Positions 8,488 to 17,721 of a stretch of DNA of 64,000 nucleotides are shown here, one piece after another (position 1 is the first letter of the stretch; every line of letters starts with the position of its first letter). Under the pieces are notes generated by a model. It ran no database searches, was not told the DNA's origin, and saw only the letters and a list, made by a program, of their open reading frames with translations. This DNA comes from Holophagae bacterium (GTDB lineage Bacteria; Acidobacteriota; Holophagae; Acanthopleuribacterales; Acanthopleuribacteraceae), in NCBI GenBank assembly GCA_029263455.1, contig JAJCXM010000008.1, forward strand, positions 124,001 through 188,000, in the 5' to 3' direction. The position numbers and the translations under genes were made by a program.

Positions 8488-9791
8488 AGTAAATTGCTAG
8501 CCAACTCAGCCAACTCGGAGCGCTCGCCCTTTACTAATGTCATATGGCCGTAAATCCGTTGGCCGCGGAAGCGGTTAACCAGGTAGGTAATGCCATTTGT
8601 TGAGGCATCTAAGAACGGATTGTCAATTTGGTGTGGATCCCCGGTGAGGACTATTTTGGTTCCATGTCCTGCGCGTGTGATCACGCTCTTAATTTCATGA
8701 GGCGTCAAGTTTTGTGCTTCATCAATTATGAGATATTGGTTGGGAATACTGCGGCCACGCATGTATGTGAGCGGTTCTACGGACATCCAACCTTTGTCGA
8801 ACAGGTACTGGAACGAAGGCTGTCCCTTGGACCCTTCATTGGCGTTACAGCTCAATATGTATTCAAGATTGTCAAAGATCGGCTGCATCCAAGGCTTCAG
8901 TTTTTCATCCATATCGCCTGGTAAATAACCGATGTCACGGCCTAGGGGTAAAACGGGTCTAGAAACGAGTAAGCGATGATAGTCACCTTCGTCGATGACT
9001 TGATGCAGTCCTGCGGCAATAGCAAGCAAGGTCTTTCCGGTTCCTGCTTTGCCGATCAACGTCACCAATTTGATGACAGGGTCCAGCAATAATTCCAACG
9101 CTAAGCGTTGCTCCAAATTAAGGGGTTTTATGCCCCAAACATCGTGCAGCGTGGCGATCGGTTGAAGGGCATCGCCGCTGGCGTTGACTCTGGCAACCGA
9201 TGTGTGAGTGCTGTTATCACTGCTTTGCAAAATCATGAACTGATTAGCGAACCGATTTTCTAAAGGTATATCGATAAATCCGCGCTCATGTAGTTCATCA
9301 ATTTGACTGCTAGTAACCTGGATTTCACCGCGACCTGTGTAGAGTTCATCGAACTCTACTTTATCGTTACGAAAGTCTTGGGCAGGGATTCCCAAGGCAT
9401 CCGCCTTGATGCGCAGGTTGGTGTCCTTACTGACAAGGATACAATTCGTCTTTTTGACGTTTGAAAAATGTAAGGCACAACCTAGGATGTAGTTGTCGGC
9501 GGTTTGATTGGGGACATTGCCAATTTCGATTGGGTCTGACTTGATCACAACTTTTAGCGTGCCGCCACTTTCTAGCAGCACGCCTTTATTGAGCGCACCT
9601 TTTTCGCGTTCACGATCAAGGAAACGTGAAACCGCGCGCGCGTTGCGGCCGACTTCAGACTGATCACGTTTGAATTTGTCGATCTCCTCAACTACAACTA
9701 AGGGGATCAGTACATTATTGTCTTGGAACTTGTACAATGCGTATGGGTCATGGAGAAGCACATTGGTATCAAGCACATAATTCTTCTTCAT
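8484..9791 (-). CDS. PIN-PhoH fusion ATPase (PhoH2 type)
   Basis: A 435-residue protein with an N-terminal PIN ribonuclease domain (YVLDTNVLLHDPYAL; further acidic residues in VEEIDKFKR and in the VSKDTNLR segment) followed by a PhoH ATPase domain. The ATPase has Walker A GKAGTGKT, Walker B LIIDEAQN and a sensor-like LTGDPHQID. PhoH2 proteins act as RNA helicase/RNase enzymes in the cytoplasm. The ATG at 9791 follows GGAG at a good distance. The gene heads a two-gene unit with the formyltransferase. It is the standard chromosomal PhoH2 form rather than a toxin-antitoxin variant, since no PhoAT-like gene precedes it. Confidence 0.85.
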   Translation of the reverse strand: MKKNYVLDTNVLLHDPYALYKFQDNNVLIPLVVVEEIDKFKRDQSEVGRNARAVSRFLDREREKGALNKGVLLESGGTLKVVIKSDPIEIGNVPNQTADNYILGCALHFSNVKKTNCILVSKDTNLRIKADALGIPAQDFRNDKVEFDELYTGRGEIQVTSSQIDELHERGFIDIPLENRFANQFMILQSSDNSTHTSVARVNASGDALQPIATLHDVWGIKPLNLEQRLALELLLDPVIKLVTLIGKAGTGKTLLAIAAGLHQVIDEGDYHRLLVSRPVLPLGRDIGYLPGDMDEKLKPWMQPIFDNLEYILSCNANEGSKGQPSFQYLFDKGWMSVEPLTYMRGRSIPNQYLIIDEAQNLTPHEIKSVITRAGHGTKIVLTGDPHQIDNPFLDASTNGITYLVNRFRGQRIYGHMTLVKGERSELAELASNLL

Positions 9792-9948
9792 TCACCGCTC
9801 CGGATTATGGGTGTAGGGTCGTCGGGGCGTGGAATGATGCGCGCGATTCAAAATCTCGGCTTGTCTTTTATTCACTGGGAACAAACGCTGTCCCATCCCA
9901 CAATCAATTTTAAAACTTCGATAGTATAGCATAGCGGGAGCCGTCAAC

Positions 9949-11094
9949 GTGCAGCCGACAACCATACAAAATAAGAGCTCCCTAGCGGTTTATGTGCATG
10001 TTCCTTTTTGCGGTCAGCGCTGCCATTATTGCCACTTCGATATCAAGGTCTTGCATCCCCGTAGTGACCCTACTCTATGGCTGGCTAACTACATGAAAAC
10101 AGTCACTAATGAATTGAAACACTACGCTCGCCAACTCGGTAAGCCGCCGGTACATTCCGTCTTTTTGGGAGGGGGCACACCGTCCAGATTGCCCGATTCG
10201 CTGGTAGCTGAAATAGTTCGATGTATCAGGGATGAGTATGATTTGATCGATGGTGCTGAACTAACCATCGAAGTTAATCCGGAAGATCTGGTTCCCGACT
10301 GGGTCGACCACATCATGGCGTTGGGAATCAACCGTATATCCGCTGGTGTACAGACGTTTCATGATCCATCATTGAAAGCAGTACGACGACCTCACACCGG
10401 CGAACAGGCACTAGCAGCCCTGAGCCGATTACCCAAGTTTGAACGCGGTAGGTCCATTGATCTGATGCTGGGTTTGCCCTTTCAAAACGCGCAATCGATT
10501 GCAAGAGATCTAGATCTATTTAAGCAACTCGATGTGGAACACGTGTCCGTGTACATGCTCGAAACCGATTTACCCACTCCGTTAGACAAGTCACACCCTC
10601 AAAGATGGACGGACGATGAAATGGTTGACATGTATCACTGGGTGGCATATGAACTCGCAGGAGCCGGTATGCAGCATTACGAGATTTCTAATTTCGGGAA
10701 ACCCGGCTACCGGAGCCGCCACAATATGACCTATTGGAATGGAGAGTCCTACATTGGCGTCGGGCCCGCAGCCCATGGCCGCTTGGGCCATGTCTACTAT
10801 GGCAATCATCCCCAATTAAGTGACTGGCAAGAAGCCGTCGCGAAACAGGGCGCGGGCCAAAAATTTAGCGAGACTTGGAGTCCAGATCGTCTGGCCTATG
10901 AAAGCCTCATCCAGGGATTGAGATTGGCAGACGGCGTTAATGTTGATCAATTTTCATCCTCGCAAACAGCAGCCATGCTTGCGTTTCAAGGGCAGGGATT
11001 TTGCGCCTTGAAGAACAAATACTGGCACTTAACGAGAGCCGGATGGCTAGTTTCAAATGAGATTTTTATCGAATTAGCCGGTGCTCAGCTCTAG
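9949..11094 (+). CDS. hemW: HemW-like radical SAM protein
   Basis: A 381-residue radical SAM enzyme of the HemN/HemW family. The cluster motif is CGQRCHYC with cysteines at 21, 25 and 28. The glycine-rich GGGTPS and the VNPED segment are family hallmarks, and the C-terminal HemN domain is present (HYEISNFGKPG, RHNMTYW, GVGPAAHG). It lacks the long N-terminus of true coproporphyrinogen dehydrogenase, so it is called HemW, a heme chaperone. It starts with GTG at 9949; the conserved N-terminus leaves little room for another start. It is convergent with the bactofilin-like gene with only two bases between the stop codons. Confidence 0.85.
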   Translation: MQPTTIQNKSSLAVYVHVPFCGQRCHYCHFDIKVLHPRSDPTLWLANYMKTVTNELKHYARQLGKPPVHSVFLGGGTPSRLPDSLVAEIVRCIRDEYDLIDGAELTIEVNPEDLVPDWVDHIMALGINRISAGVQTFHDPSLKAVRRPHTGEQALAALSRLPKFERGRSIDLMLGLPFQNAQSIARDLDLFKQLDVEHVSVYMLETDLPTPLDKSHPQRWTDDEMVDMYHWVAYELAGAGMQHYEISNFGKPGYRSRHNMTYWNGESYIGVGPAAHGRLGHVYYGNHPQLSDWQEAVAKQGAGQKFSETWSPDRLAYESLIQGLRLADGVNVDQFSSSQTAAMLAFQGQGFCALKNKYWHLTRAGWLVSNEIFIELAGAQL

Positions 11095-11096
11095 GG

Positions 11097-12002
11097 TTAA
11101 CTGGCTGACCAGAACCTGGTTTTTCGAGTGAACCACGCTTTATTCGTACCAAAACGAGTCAAGATCACAATTCCTGTACCCAGCACGAGAATCAGCGACT
11201 GGATCAGAATACCCAAGATCGGCAGCTCTGAAGCAATGGACACAAGCATGACGACCACAAAAACGGCGCTCACGGTCGAAATCTTCTGAGCTGTCATCGC
11301 TAACACGCCTCGACTCAACCAAACATAGACAATTACCTGACCGAACAGCGCACACAATGTGACCATGCAACCGAACAGGATAAAGAGCGGAACGCCAATA
11401 GCGACCACCATCAATAAGAAACTCAAGAAAAGCGACGTACCGAAAGCTGCCAAGGCGACAATGCCCATCAACGTTGCCCTAGGTATGTCTTGAGCCAAGT
11501 CGAAACTTGCTTGTCGAACCTGAGTCGGAAATAGGTAGAAGAGACCGATAACAACCATGAAAACTAGTAAGGTACGTGCAAAGAATAGGGCGGCCTGTGC
11601 CTTATTACCTAAACGAGGAGTCAACAGGCTACCTTCTTTGGAACTCAATAAACGAATCGTTTGGCCACTTACTTGGGCTTCCGGGTGCAATATGATCGTG
11701 CCGCCGACCGAAACAATATCTCCCTGTACGACCGCTGTTTGTGTCAACTCAATCGTTCCGCGTAACACGCTGACACTGCCATTCACTTGTCCGTCGATTC
11801 GTACATTGGCAAATATCGCGCCTACGTCCGAATCAACTTGTCCTTCCACCACAATATCGCGACCAAAGCCAAATAGCTGACCGGAGAAGGTTTTGTTGGA
11901 TTTCACGATAATGGGCAGTTCATCGGCAGTAGTCTGTGCCCGAAGTAAGAAACTCCATTGGCAAAGCACGATGGCAAACAATATTTTAGCTAGATGTTTC
12001 AA
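11097..12002 (-). CDS. bactofilin-like polymer-forming protein with signal peptide and membrane helices
   Basis: About 301 residues from a TTG start at 12002, chosen because the residues that follow (KHLAKILFAIVLC...LLRAQ) form a clear signal peptide and the upstream gene ends four bases before it. The mature N-terminus (~residues 30-120) is a repetitive beta-helix with short V/G/I-rich turns (DIVVEGQVDSDVGAIFANVRID), like bactofilin/DUF583 or polymer-forming cytoskeletal proteins. The C-terminal half has about four hydrophobic helices. It is the last gene of the gcv-sigma operon and lies after the anti-sigma candidate, which suggests an envelope role under that sigma factor. A longer reading frame extends upstream to 12071 but would overlap the preceding gene. 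Confidence 0.6.
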   Translation of the reverse strand: MKHLAKILFAIVLCQWSFLLRAQTTADELPIIVKSNKTFSGQLFGFGRDIVVEGQVDSDVGAIFANVRIDGQVNGSVSVLRGTIELTQTAVVQGDIVSVGGTIILHPEAQVSGQTIRLLSSKEGSLLTPRLGNKAQAALFFARTLLVFMVVIGLFYLFPTQVRQASFDLAQDIPRATLMGIVALAAFGTSLFLSFLLMVVAIGVPLFILFGCMVTLCALFGQVIVYVWLSRGVLAMTAQKISTVSAVFVVVMLVSIASELPILGILIQSLILVLGTGIVILTRFGTNKAWFTRKTRFWSAS

Positions 12003-12006
12003 AGGG

Positions 12007-12549
12007 TCACCGGTCCATGATGTGCAGTGATGAGATCCACTTCTTAAGCGCAAAAGCGATAATCCCAACAATCACAACGACAAGAATCAGATAGGGCAGA
12101 TTTGCACCCGTAAAGGCGACTGATAAAAGACCTGTCACCATTTGCCAGCTGGCGGACAAAATTCCTGTGACACTGGAGAATGAGGTGTTGGCATCGCCGA
12201 TAAGGGACTGTAATTTGTCCATGAAAGCAACTCCGGGGCTTTCAAGACCAAGCGCTTTTTGAGCGGCAAGCAGGTCCCACATCAAAAATCCGATGCTTAA
12301 GACGAAGAGGCTTAAGGCGTATGCCAGCACATGACGTAACTTAATATTGGCCCGTGCATGATGTGTGTAAACCTTTGACATAACACGAGGTAGAAACTCG
12401 GATGAGACTTGAACCGCGGGCAGCTTTTGAAAGGCGTCGGCGAAAAACGCGTCATCTTGATCCCAGTTTTCTGGCAACACAAGATCATCTGCGTCAGTTA
12501 ACGGGGTTGTCAGAGGGTCGTCGGCGGGTAAGCGAGTTTCTTCAGCCAC
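12007..12549 (-). CDS. putative membrane anti-sigma factor
   Basis: A 180-residue protein with an acidic, Asp-rich cytoplasmic N-terminus of about 80 residues and two to three transmembrane helices (HVLAYALSLFVLSIGFLMW near 90-110 and YLILVVVIVGIIAFAL near the C-terminus). It overlaps the end of the ECF sigma gene by eight bases, the usual arrangement for a cognate anti-sigma factor. The classical HxxxCxxC zinc-binding motif is absent, so the assignment rests on position and topology rather than on homology. Confidence 0.5.
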   Translation of the reverse strand: MAEETRLPADDPLTTPLTDADDLVLPENWDQDDAFFADAFQKLPAVQVSSEFLPRVMSKVYTHHARANIKLRHVLAYALSLFVLSIGFLMWDLLAAQKALGLESPGVAFMDKLQSLIGDANTSFSSVTGILSASWQMVTGLLSVAFTGANLPYLILVVVIVGIIAFALKKWISSLHIMDR

Positions 12550-13204
12550 GGCGAACCTCCCTTGTTGAATCGTCGGCCAAGGTTACTTTTAACATTTCAC
12601 GACCTCGGAATATCCGGTTCTTAACCGTACCCAGAGGTAAATCCACGGCCGCTGCTATTTCTTCGTAACTCAACTCGTTCAGGTGCCGCAAGACAATGAG
12701 TTGGCGGTAAATATATGGCAGCTTATTGATGGCTCCCTCAATGCGATCTCCCAACTGGCTCATCTCAAGCTCTCGCAACGGACCTAATTCATCCGAAGGT
12801 ACTTGCTGGCCGATAGTAGGGGAATCTTCGCTTGCCGATGACTCAAGTGAGTAAGTGTCAATTTTCTTTTTGCGCAAGAAGTCGATGGTCGCGTTGGATG
12901 CAATACGGTGCACCCATGTCGTGAATTTGTATTCCGGATTATATTTGTCTAAGGATGTGTAGACTTTTAGAAACACGTCCTGACACAACTCCATCGCTTC
13001 CTCGTAGTTGTTGATCATGCGATAGATGTAGTTGACCAATTTGCGATTGTAACGCGAAACGATGAGCTCAAAGAGATCAACTTCACCGCCTTGTATGCGG
13101 TCGATCAACTCTTCGTCTGTTAATGCGCTTTCGCCGTTTGATTGGTTTTTGCCTGAGGCCATTCGTGGTTGTAGTTTCTCGTTTAGCTGGTTTTGGGTTG
13201 CCAT
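12542..13204 (-). CDS. RpoE-type ECF RNA polymerase sigma factor
   Basis: A 220-residue ECF sigma factor. Region 2 is seen in FELIVSRYNRKLVNYIYRM, the CQDVFLKVYTSLDKY core-binding segment and FTTWVHRIASNATIDFLRKKK. Region 4 is the C-terminal helix-turn-helix LSYEEIAAAVDLPLGTVKNRI. It begins inside the 3' end of gcvPB if the ATG at 13204 is used (22-base overlap); the internal ATG at 13162 would remove the overlap, and neither has a strong Shine-Dalgarno sequence. It is followed by its likely anti-sigma factor. Its place at the end of a glycine-cleavage operon is unusual. Confidence 0.85.
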   Translation of the reverse strand: MATQNQLNEKLQPRMASGKNQSNGESALTDEELIDRIQGGEVDLFELIVSRYNRKLVNYIYRMINNYEEAMELCQDVFLKVYTSLDKYNPEYKFTTWVHRIASNATIDFLRKKKIDTYSLESSASEDSPTIGQQVPSDELGPLRELEMSQLGDRIEGAINKLPYIYRQLIVLRHLNELSYEEIAAAVDLPLGTVKNRIFRGREMLKVTLADDSTREVRRG

Positions 13205-14646
13205 CGTAAGATGGGCTGTCTTGCAGCGATCGTTTCGTCGGCTCGTTGGATCTGAGTCGTATGAGGCGCGCTGGTGACGGATTGAGGGTCGCTGGCGGCT
13301 CTATTTGATATGTCCATTAATGCGCGCGCGAATCGGTTTAACTCACCGCGACTCTCGGTCTCGGTCGGCTCTACCATTAAGGCGCCAGGAACTACCAATG
13401 GAAAGTATACCGTAGGCGGGTGAAATCCGTAGTCAAGTAAACTTTTTGCGATGTCCATGGTACTCACGCCATGTGCCTGTTGGCGTTTGTCTGTGAAGAC
13501 GGTTTCATGGAGTGTTTCCGCAGGGTAAGGAATATCAAAATGCGGTGCCAGCATTTTTCGAAGGTAGTTATTATTTAAGACGGCATGTTCTGTATGGCGG
13601 ACAAGCCCTTCTTTACCCAAGGTTAGGATCCAGGTTAGCGCACGCACTAAGACACCAAATTGTCCATACCAACCATGTACTTTTCCAATGGAGTCAGGAA
13701 AATCGTTGGACCAAGCGTATATGTCGTTGCCATCTTTTGTTACCCGAGGTGTCGGCAAGAAGGGTGCTAATTCTTCGGTACAGCAAATAGGACCTGAACC
13801 TGGACCACCGCCCCCGTGAGGCGTCGAAAAGGTTTTGTGGAGATTTAGATGTATGACGTCTACGCCCATGTCGCCCGGTCTCGTTTTGCCAACCAAGGCA
13901 TTCATGTTGGCGCCGTCCATGTATAAGAGAGCGCCTTTTGCGTGCAATATCTCGGCAATTTCTGCGATATTGGTTTCGAAAATGCCCAACGTGTTTGGAT
14001 TTGTGATCATCATGCCAGCGGTCTGATCGTTGACCATCGAAGCTAAATGTTCCATATCAACACGACCGTGTTTATCGGATTTGACTTCCTTGACGTCGAA
14101 TCCACATAAAGATGCCGTTGCCGGATTCGTGCCGTGGGCTGAATCTGGAACAATGACAATTGATCTTTTAGAGCCACGTTTGTCTAAAAGCGCTTTGATG
14201 AGCAAGATCCCAGTAAATTCACCGTGGGCACCCGCGGCTGGCTGTGTTGAGCAATAGGGGAGCCCTGTGATCTCACATAGGTAGGACTGCAGTTCGTGGA
14301 TAACGCCAAGACAACCTTGTACTTGGCTGTCCTCGGCTAAAGGGTGAGCGTTTGCCAAGCCTGCAAGTGCTGCCATGGCCTCGTTGATGCGGGGGTTGTG
14401 TTTCATGGTGCAGGAGCCTAAGGGGTACATACCTTGATCAATGCCGAAGTTCCATTGGCTGAGGCGCGTGAAATGGCGTACTACCTCAACCTCGGAAATT
14501 TCTGGAAATACATCGAGCTCGGCACGCGTCATCTCCGGCAGACTCGACTCGAGTTCCACTTCGGGAACGTCGAGTGCCGGCATCGGGCAACCCACCTTGC
14601 CTTGACGAGAGCGTTCAAAAAGCAAAAATTCGCGAAAGTCGTTCAC
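13183..14646 (-). CDS. gcvPB: glycine dehydrogenase (decarboxylating) subunit 2
   Basis: The C-terminal half of a split P-protein of the glycine cleavage system. With GcvPA it decarboxylates glycine and transfers aminomethyl to lipoyl-GcvH. The PLP lysine is K271 in NLHKTFSTPHGGGGPGSGP. MYPLGSCTMKHNPR near residue 75 and MDGANMNALVG near 245 are conserved in the beta subunit. The length of 487 residues is typical. The start ATG overlaps the stop of gcvPA by four bases. The last ~25 residues overlap the start region of the sigma gene. Confidence 0.93.
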   Translation of the reverse strand: MNDFREFLLFERSRQGKVGCPMPALDVPEVELESSLPEMTRAELDVFPEISEVEVVRHFTRLSQWNFGIDQGMYPLGSCTMKHNPRINEAMAALAGLANAHPLAEDSQVQGCLGVIHELQSYLCEITGLPYCSTQPAAGAHGEFTGILLIKALLDKRGSKRSIVIVPDSAHGTNPATASLCGFDVKEVKSDKHGRVDMEHLASMVNDQTAGMMITNPNTLGIFETNIAEIAEILHAKGALLYMDGANMNALVGKTRPGDMGVDVIHLNLHKTFSTPHGGGGPGSGPICCTEELAPFLPTPRVTKDGNDIYAWSNDFPDSIGKVHGWYGQFGVLVRALTWILTLGKEGLVRHTEHAVLNNNYLRKMLAPHFDIPYPAETLHETVFTDKRQQAHGVSTMDIAKSLLDYGFHPPTVYFPLVVPGALMVEPTETESRGELNRFARALMDISNRAASDPQSVTSAPHTTQIQRADETIAARQPILRWQPKTS

Positions 14647-15980
14647 AGCAGACCCTCCAACGCGGTGACATAAGCATCTAGCTGCTTACGGGTGTTCAAT
14701 TCAGTGACTGCCACTAATATCTCGTGGTCCCGACGTTCGTCGAATCGACCTAAGTCAACACCTGCCTGAACGCCGTGTTCGGCCATACCTTTTAGAACGG
14801 ATTTTGCCGGTCTAGGTAAGCGCACCACAAATTCATTGAAGAAAGCAGCGTTGGTTACCGTAACCCCATCAATGGCGCCGAGGCACTTGTGTAAATATAC
14901 GGCTTTTGAGTGATTGGCTATGGCCAGTTTGCGTAGTCCAACTTTGCCCATCGCCGACAAGTAAATAGTTGCTCGCAATGCGCACAACCCTTCATTTGAA
15001 CAAATGTTAGATGTCGCTTTTGCGCGTCTAATATGTTGCTCTCGTGCATTGAGCGTAAGCACAAAGGCTCGTTTGCCTTGTCGGTCAACCGTTTGCCCGC
15101 AAATTCGGCCCGGCATCTGACGCTTGTCTGCATCCAGGCAGGTGAAGAATCCGAGATGGGGACCGCCATATTGGGGAGCGTTGCCAAAACTCTGCGCCTC
15201 ACCGACACTCAAATCGGCGTTGCATGACCCAGGCGACTTGAGCAACGCCAAACTTAATGCCTCTGTGGTGACGGCAATGGTCATGGCTCCGGACGCGCGA
15301 ACAGCCTCAGAAATTTGCTCAAGGGGTTCGACAATCCCATTAAAGTTTGGATAGCCAACCACAAAAGCGCAGACGTCATTATCGAGATTCTCTTTGAGCT
15401 CGGATACGTTGGTAACGCCATCTGCCTGGCCAACCATCTGGATGTGCAACTCCAGATTAGACAAGTAGGTTTCAATGACTTTGATGTAATTGGGATGCAG
15501 TGCGCGTGATAACAGAACTCGCGGGCGCCGTTTCCTGAGTCTTGACGCCATCAGCACCGCTTCGGCAGCGGCAGTAGCTCCGTCATACATGGATGCATTA
15601 CTGACATCCAGCCCAGTCAACGTCGTGATCATGGTTTGGAATTCGAATAAATACTGCAGTGTTCCTTGCGATATTTCAGGTTGATAAGGCGTGTAGGAGG
15701 TCAGGAACTCCTGGCGTTGCGACAGGGCGTCCACAATGACCGGATAAAAGTGAGCATAAACGCCGGCTCCCAAGAAACGCGCGGCAAGTAATTTGTTCTT
15801 ACCGGCTAAATTCTCAAAATGTTCGCGGATTTCCATTTCTGAGTACGCGCTGGGCACGTTCAAACTTCCACGGAATTTCAAGTCACTGGGAATGCTCGCG
15901 AAAAGATCATCGATGGTCTTTGCGCCAACGAATTCCAACATTTCAGTTTTGTCTTTGGGGCTTAATGGCAGGTACTTCAC
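14643..15980 (-). CDS. gcvPA: glycine dehydrogenase (decarboxylating) subunit 1
   Basis: The N-terminal half of the split glycine decarboxylase P-protein, 445 residues, working as a heterotetramer with GcvPB. Family landmarks are FLGAGVYAHF, TPYQPEISQGTLQYLFEFQT, NASMYDGATAAAEA and GGPHLGFF. The GTG start at 15980 directly abuts the TAA stop of gcvH, so the operon is tightly coupled. Confidence 0.93.
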   Translation of the reverse strand: MKYLPLSPKDKTEMLEFVGAKTIDDLFASIPSDLKFRGSLNVPSAYSEMEIREHFENLAGKNKLLAARFLGAGVYAHFYPVIVDALSQRQEFLTSYTPYQPEISQGTLQYLFEFQTMITTLTGLDVSNASMYDGATAAAEAVLMASRLRKRRPRVLLSRALHPNYIKVIETYLSNLELHIQMVGQADGVTNVSELKENLDNDVCAFVVGYPNFNGIVEPLEQISEAVRASGAMTIAVTTEALSLALLKSPGSCNADLSVGEAQSFGNAPQYGGPHLGFFTCLDADKRQMPGRICGQTVDRQGKRAFVLTLNAREQHIRRAKATSNICSNEGLCALRATIYLSAMGKVGLRKLAIANHSKAVYLHKCLGAIDGVTVTNAAFFNEFVVRLPRPAKSVLKGMAEHGVQAGVDLGRFDERRDHEILVAVTELNTRKQLDAYVTALEGLL

Positions 15981-16367
15981 TTACTTAGATTCCTCTTCAA
16001 CATAGGCTTCATATGCCTCGTGGTCCATAAGGTCTTCCAGTTCAGACGGGTCAGAATAACGGATTCGTACCATCCAACCGTCGTCATGGGGACGTTCATT
16101 GACCAATTCAGGGTTCTCTTCTAACGCTTCATTGATTGAATCGATTTCGCCAGTGATGGGCATAAATATTTCGGCGACTGCTTTGACCGACTCAACGGTT
16201 CCAAACTCATCACCTATGGTGAAGGTTGAACCCCCTTCAGGTAACTCGACAAAAACAATATCGCCCAACTGGTTCTGGGCGTGATCCGTAATGCCGACAA
16301 TAGCGAAGTTGCCTTCGATATTGATCCACTCATGGTCTTTCGTATAGCGATACTCACTTGGATACAT
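15981..16367 (-). CDS. gcvH: glycine cleavage system H protein
   Basis: The 128-residue lipoyl carrier of the glycine cleavage system. The lipoylated lysine is K62 in ESVKAVAE. HEWI near the N-terminus and GDIVFVELPE are typical. The gene lies between gcvT and gcvPA with a 23-base gap on one side and none on the other. The ATG at 16367 follows GGAGGA. Confidence 0.95.
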   Translation of the reverse strand: MYPSEYRYTKDHEWINIEGNFAIVGITDHAQNQLGDIVFVELPEGGSTFTIGDEFGTVESVKAVAEIFMPITGEIDSINEALEENPELVNERPHDDGWMVRIRYSDPSELEDLMDHEAYEAYVEEESK

Positions 16368-16390
16368 GATGTCCTCCTCCAGGCGCAGGT

Positions 16391-17500
16391 CTATGAGCTT
16401 GTACGTTGATAAAATGGGCCTTTTACGACGATGGCAGAAACGCTTTTCTTACGTACTTGAATCGCCAGTTCAGTACCAGGTTCACTATATTCGATGGGGA
16501 CGTAACCCATTCCGATGGCTTTCTCTAGCGTAGGTGAATGGCTACCACTAGTGACTTCGCCAATTAAATCGCCTGCACCATTGACGATTGGGTAACCGTG
16601 TCTGGCGATGCCGCGATCTGTTAACTCAAAACCAATTAGCCTTCGCTTGCAACCCTCTTTTTTCTGTTGAGCCAAGGCTTGCTGGCCGACAAAAGTGAAT
16701 GGCTTCTTTAACTTGACCACCCATCCCAAGCCGGCCTCTAAAGCCGTGGTTGTTTGGTCGATATCGTTTCCGTATAGGGCTAGTCTTGCTTCGAGACGTA
16801 ATGTGTCACGCGCACCCAGGCCAGCCGGTTTAAGACCGTGCGGTGTGCCTGCTACCAATAAAGCTTTCCAAACGGAAGCTGCGTCCTTGTTGTCCACGTA
16901 AATCTCAAATCCATCTTCGCCGGTATAACCCGTTCTAGAAATGAGAGCTCGTGTGCTGGCAACTCGGCCTTCTGTGAAGTGGTAATAAATGAGGCCGCTC
17001 AAGTCTGAGTCCACTAGCGTCTGCAATATCTTTTCGGCAAGTGGACCTTGCAGTGCAATTTGTGAGGTTTGATCACTTTCGTTGCTTACCTGAACGTCAA
17101 ACGCCTGAGCTTTTTGCTCAACCCAATCCCAGTCCTTGTCAATATTTCCCGCATTAACAACCAATAAATAGTGGTCGTCAGCGAATCTATAGATAAGTAG
17201 GTCGTCAACGATTGTCCCTTCGGGATAAGTCAGGAGCGTGTAGTGAATTCGACCGTCTGTCAGTTTCTGCACATGATTCGTGGTGATCGATTCGAGAAAC
17301 TCGCATGCCTGTGGACCGCGGACACGAAATTCGCCCATGTGACTGACGTCAAATAGACCTGCCGCGTTACGAACTGCGTGATGTTCGTCCATAAGTCCTG
17401 AATATTGTACGGGCATATACCAACCCGCAAATGGAACCATCCTGCCGCCAAGCTGCTCGTGTTCTTGGCATAAGGCCGTTTTTTTTAAGCCGTCGCTCAT
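16391..17500 (-). CDS. gcvT: glycine cleavage system T protein (aminomethyltransferase)
   Basis: A 369-residue aminomethyltransferase that releases ammonia from aminomethyl-GcvH and forms 5,10-methylene-tetrahydrofolate. Typical segments are VPFAGWYMPVQY, GLFDVSHMGE, the folate-site RTGYTGEDGFE and LRLEARLALYG. The start is placed at ATG 17500, which follows AGGAAAGTGAG. A longer frame to 17542 would begin at the predicted transcription start (about 17539) and adds residues not seen in the family. It is the first gene of gcvT-gcvH-gcvPA-gcvPB-sigma-anti-sigma-bactofilin-like. Confidence 0.92.
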   Translation of the reverse strand: MSDGLKKTALCQEHEQLGGRMVPFAGWYMPVQYSGLMDEHHAVRNAAGLFDVSHMGEFRVRGPQACEFLESITTNHVQKLTDGRIHYTLLTYPEGTIVDDLLIYRFADDHYLLVVNAGNIDKDWDWVEQKAQAFDVQVSNESDQTSQIALQGPLAEKILQTLVDSDLSGLIYYHFTEGRVASTRALISRTGYTGEDGFEIYVDNKDAASVWKALLVAGTPHGLKPAGLGARDTLRLEARLALYGNDIDQTTTALEAGLGWVVKLKKPFTFVGQQALAQQKKEGCKRRLIGFELTDRGIARHGYPIVNGAGDLIGEVTSGSHSPTLEKAIGMGYVPIEYSEPGTELAIQVRKKSVSAIVVKGPFYQRTSS

Positions 17501-17545
17501 GCTGCTCACTTTCCTGACTTTGTCGCGCCATCTCTTGCCCATCGC

Positions 17546-17574
17546 ATTCTAATCACTGTTGATAGGGTTGTCAA
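17546..17574 (-). promoter_or_regulatory. sigma-70 promoter of the gcv operon
   Basis: On the minus strand TTGACA (17574-17569) is followed after 17 bases by TAGAAT (17551-17546). This is a near-consensus housekeeping promoter about 46 bases upstream of the gcvT start. No glycine-riboswitch-like structure is evident in the short leader. Confidence 0.75.
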
Positions 17575-17635
17575 AAGCTACCTCCAGGAATCTTCGCTCA
17601 ACGTGGAATGAAGGACTGGACTGGATTTCCGTCTC

Positions 17636-17663
17636 TTGAAATTAATGCCACACGTTCTATAAT
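17636..17663 (+). promoter_or_regulatory. sigma-70 promoter of the ALDH7 gene
   Basis: TTGAAA at 17636 and TATAAT at 17658 are separated by 16 bases and lie about 60 bases before the ATG at 17722. The promoter is back-to-back with the gcv promoter. Confidence 0.7.
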
Positions 17664-17721
17664 CCCCAGGTTTGATTGAACGTGTCCCCGACGCCTTGCG
17701 CTCGGGAGTTGGAGGAAAAAT

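Noticed and set aside
17501-17720. Possible glycine riboswitch before gcvT
   Set aside because: The leader from the predicted transcription start to gcvT is only about 40 bases and shows none of the glycine aptamer's conserved core, so there is no room for one.
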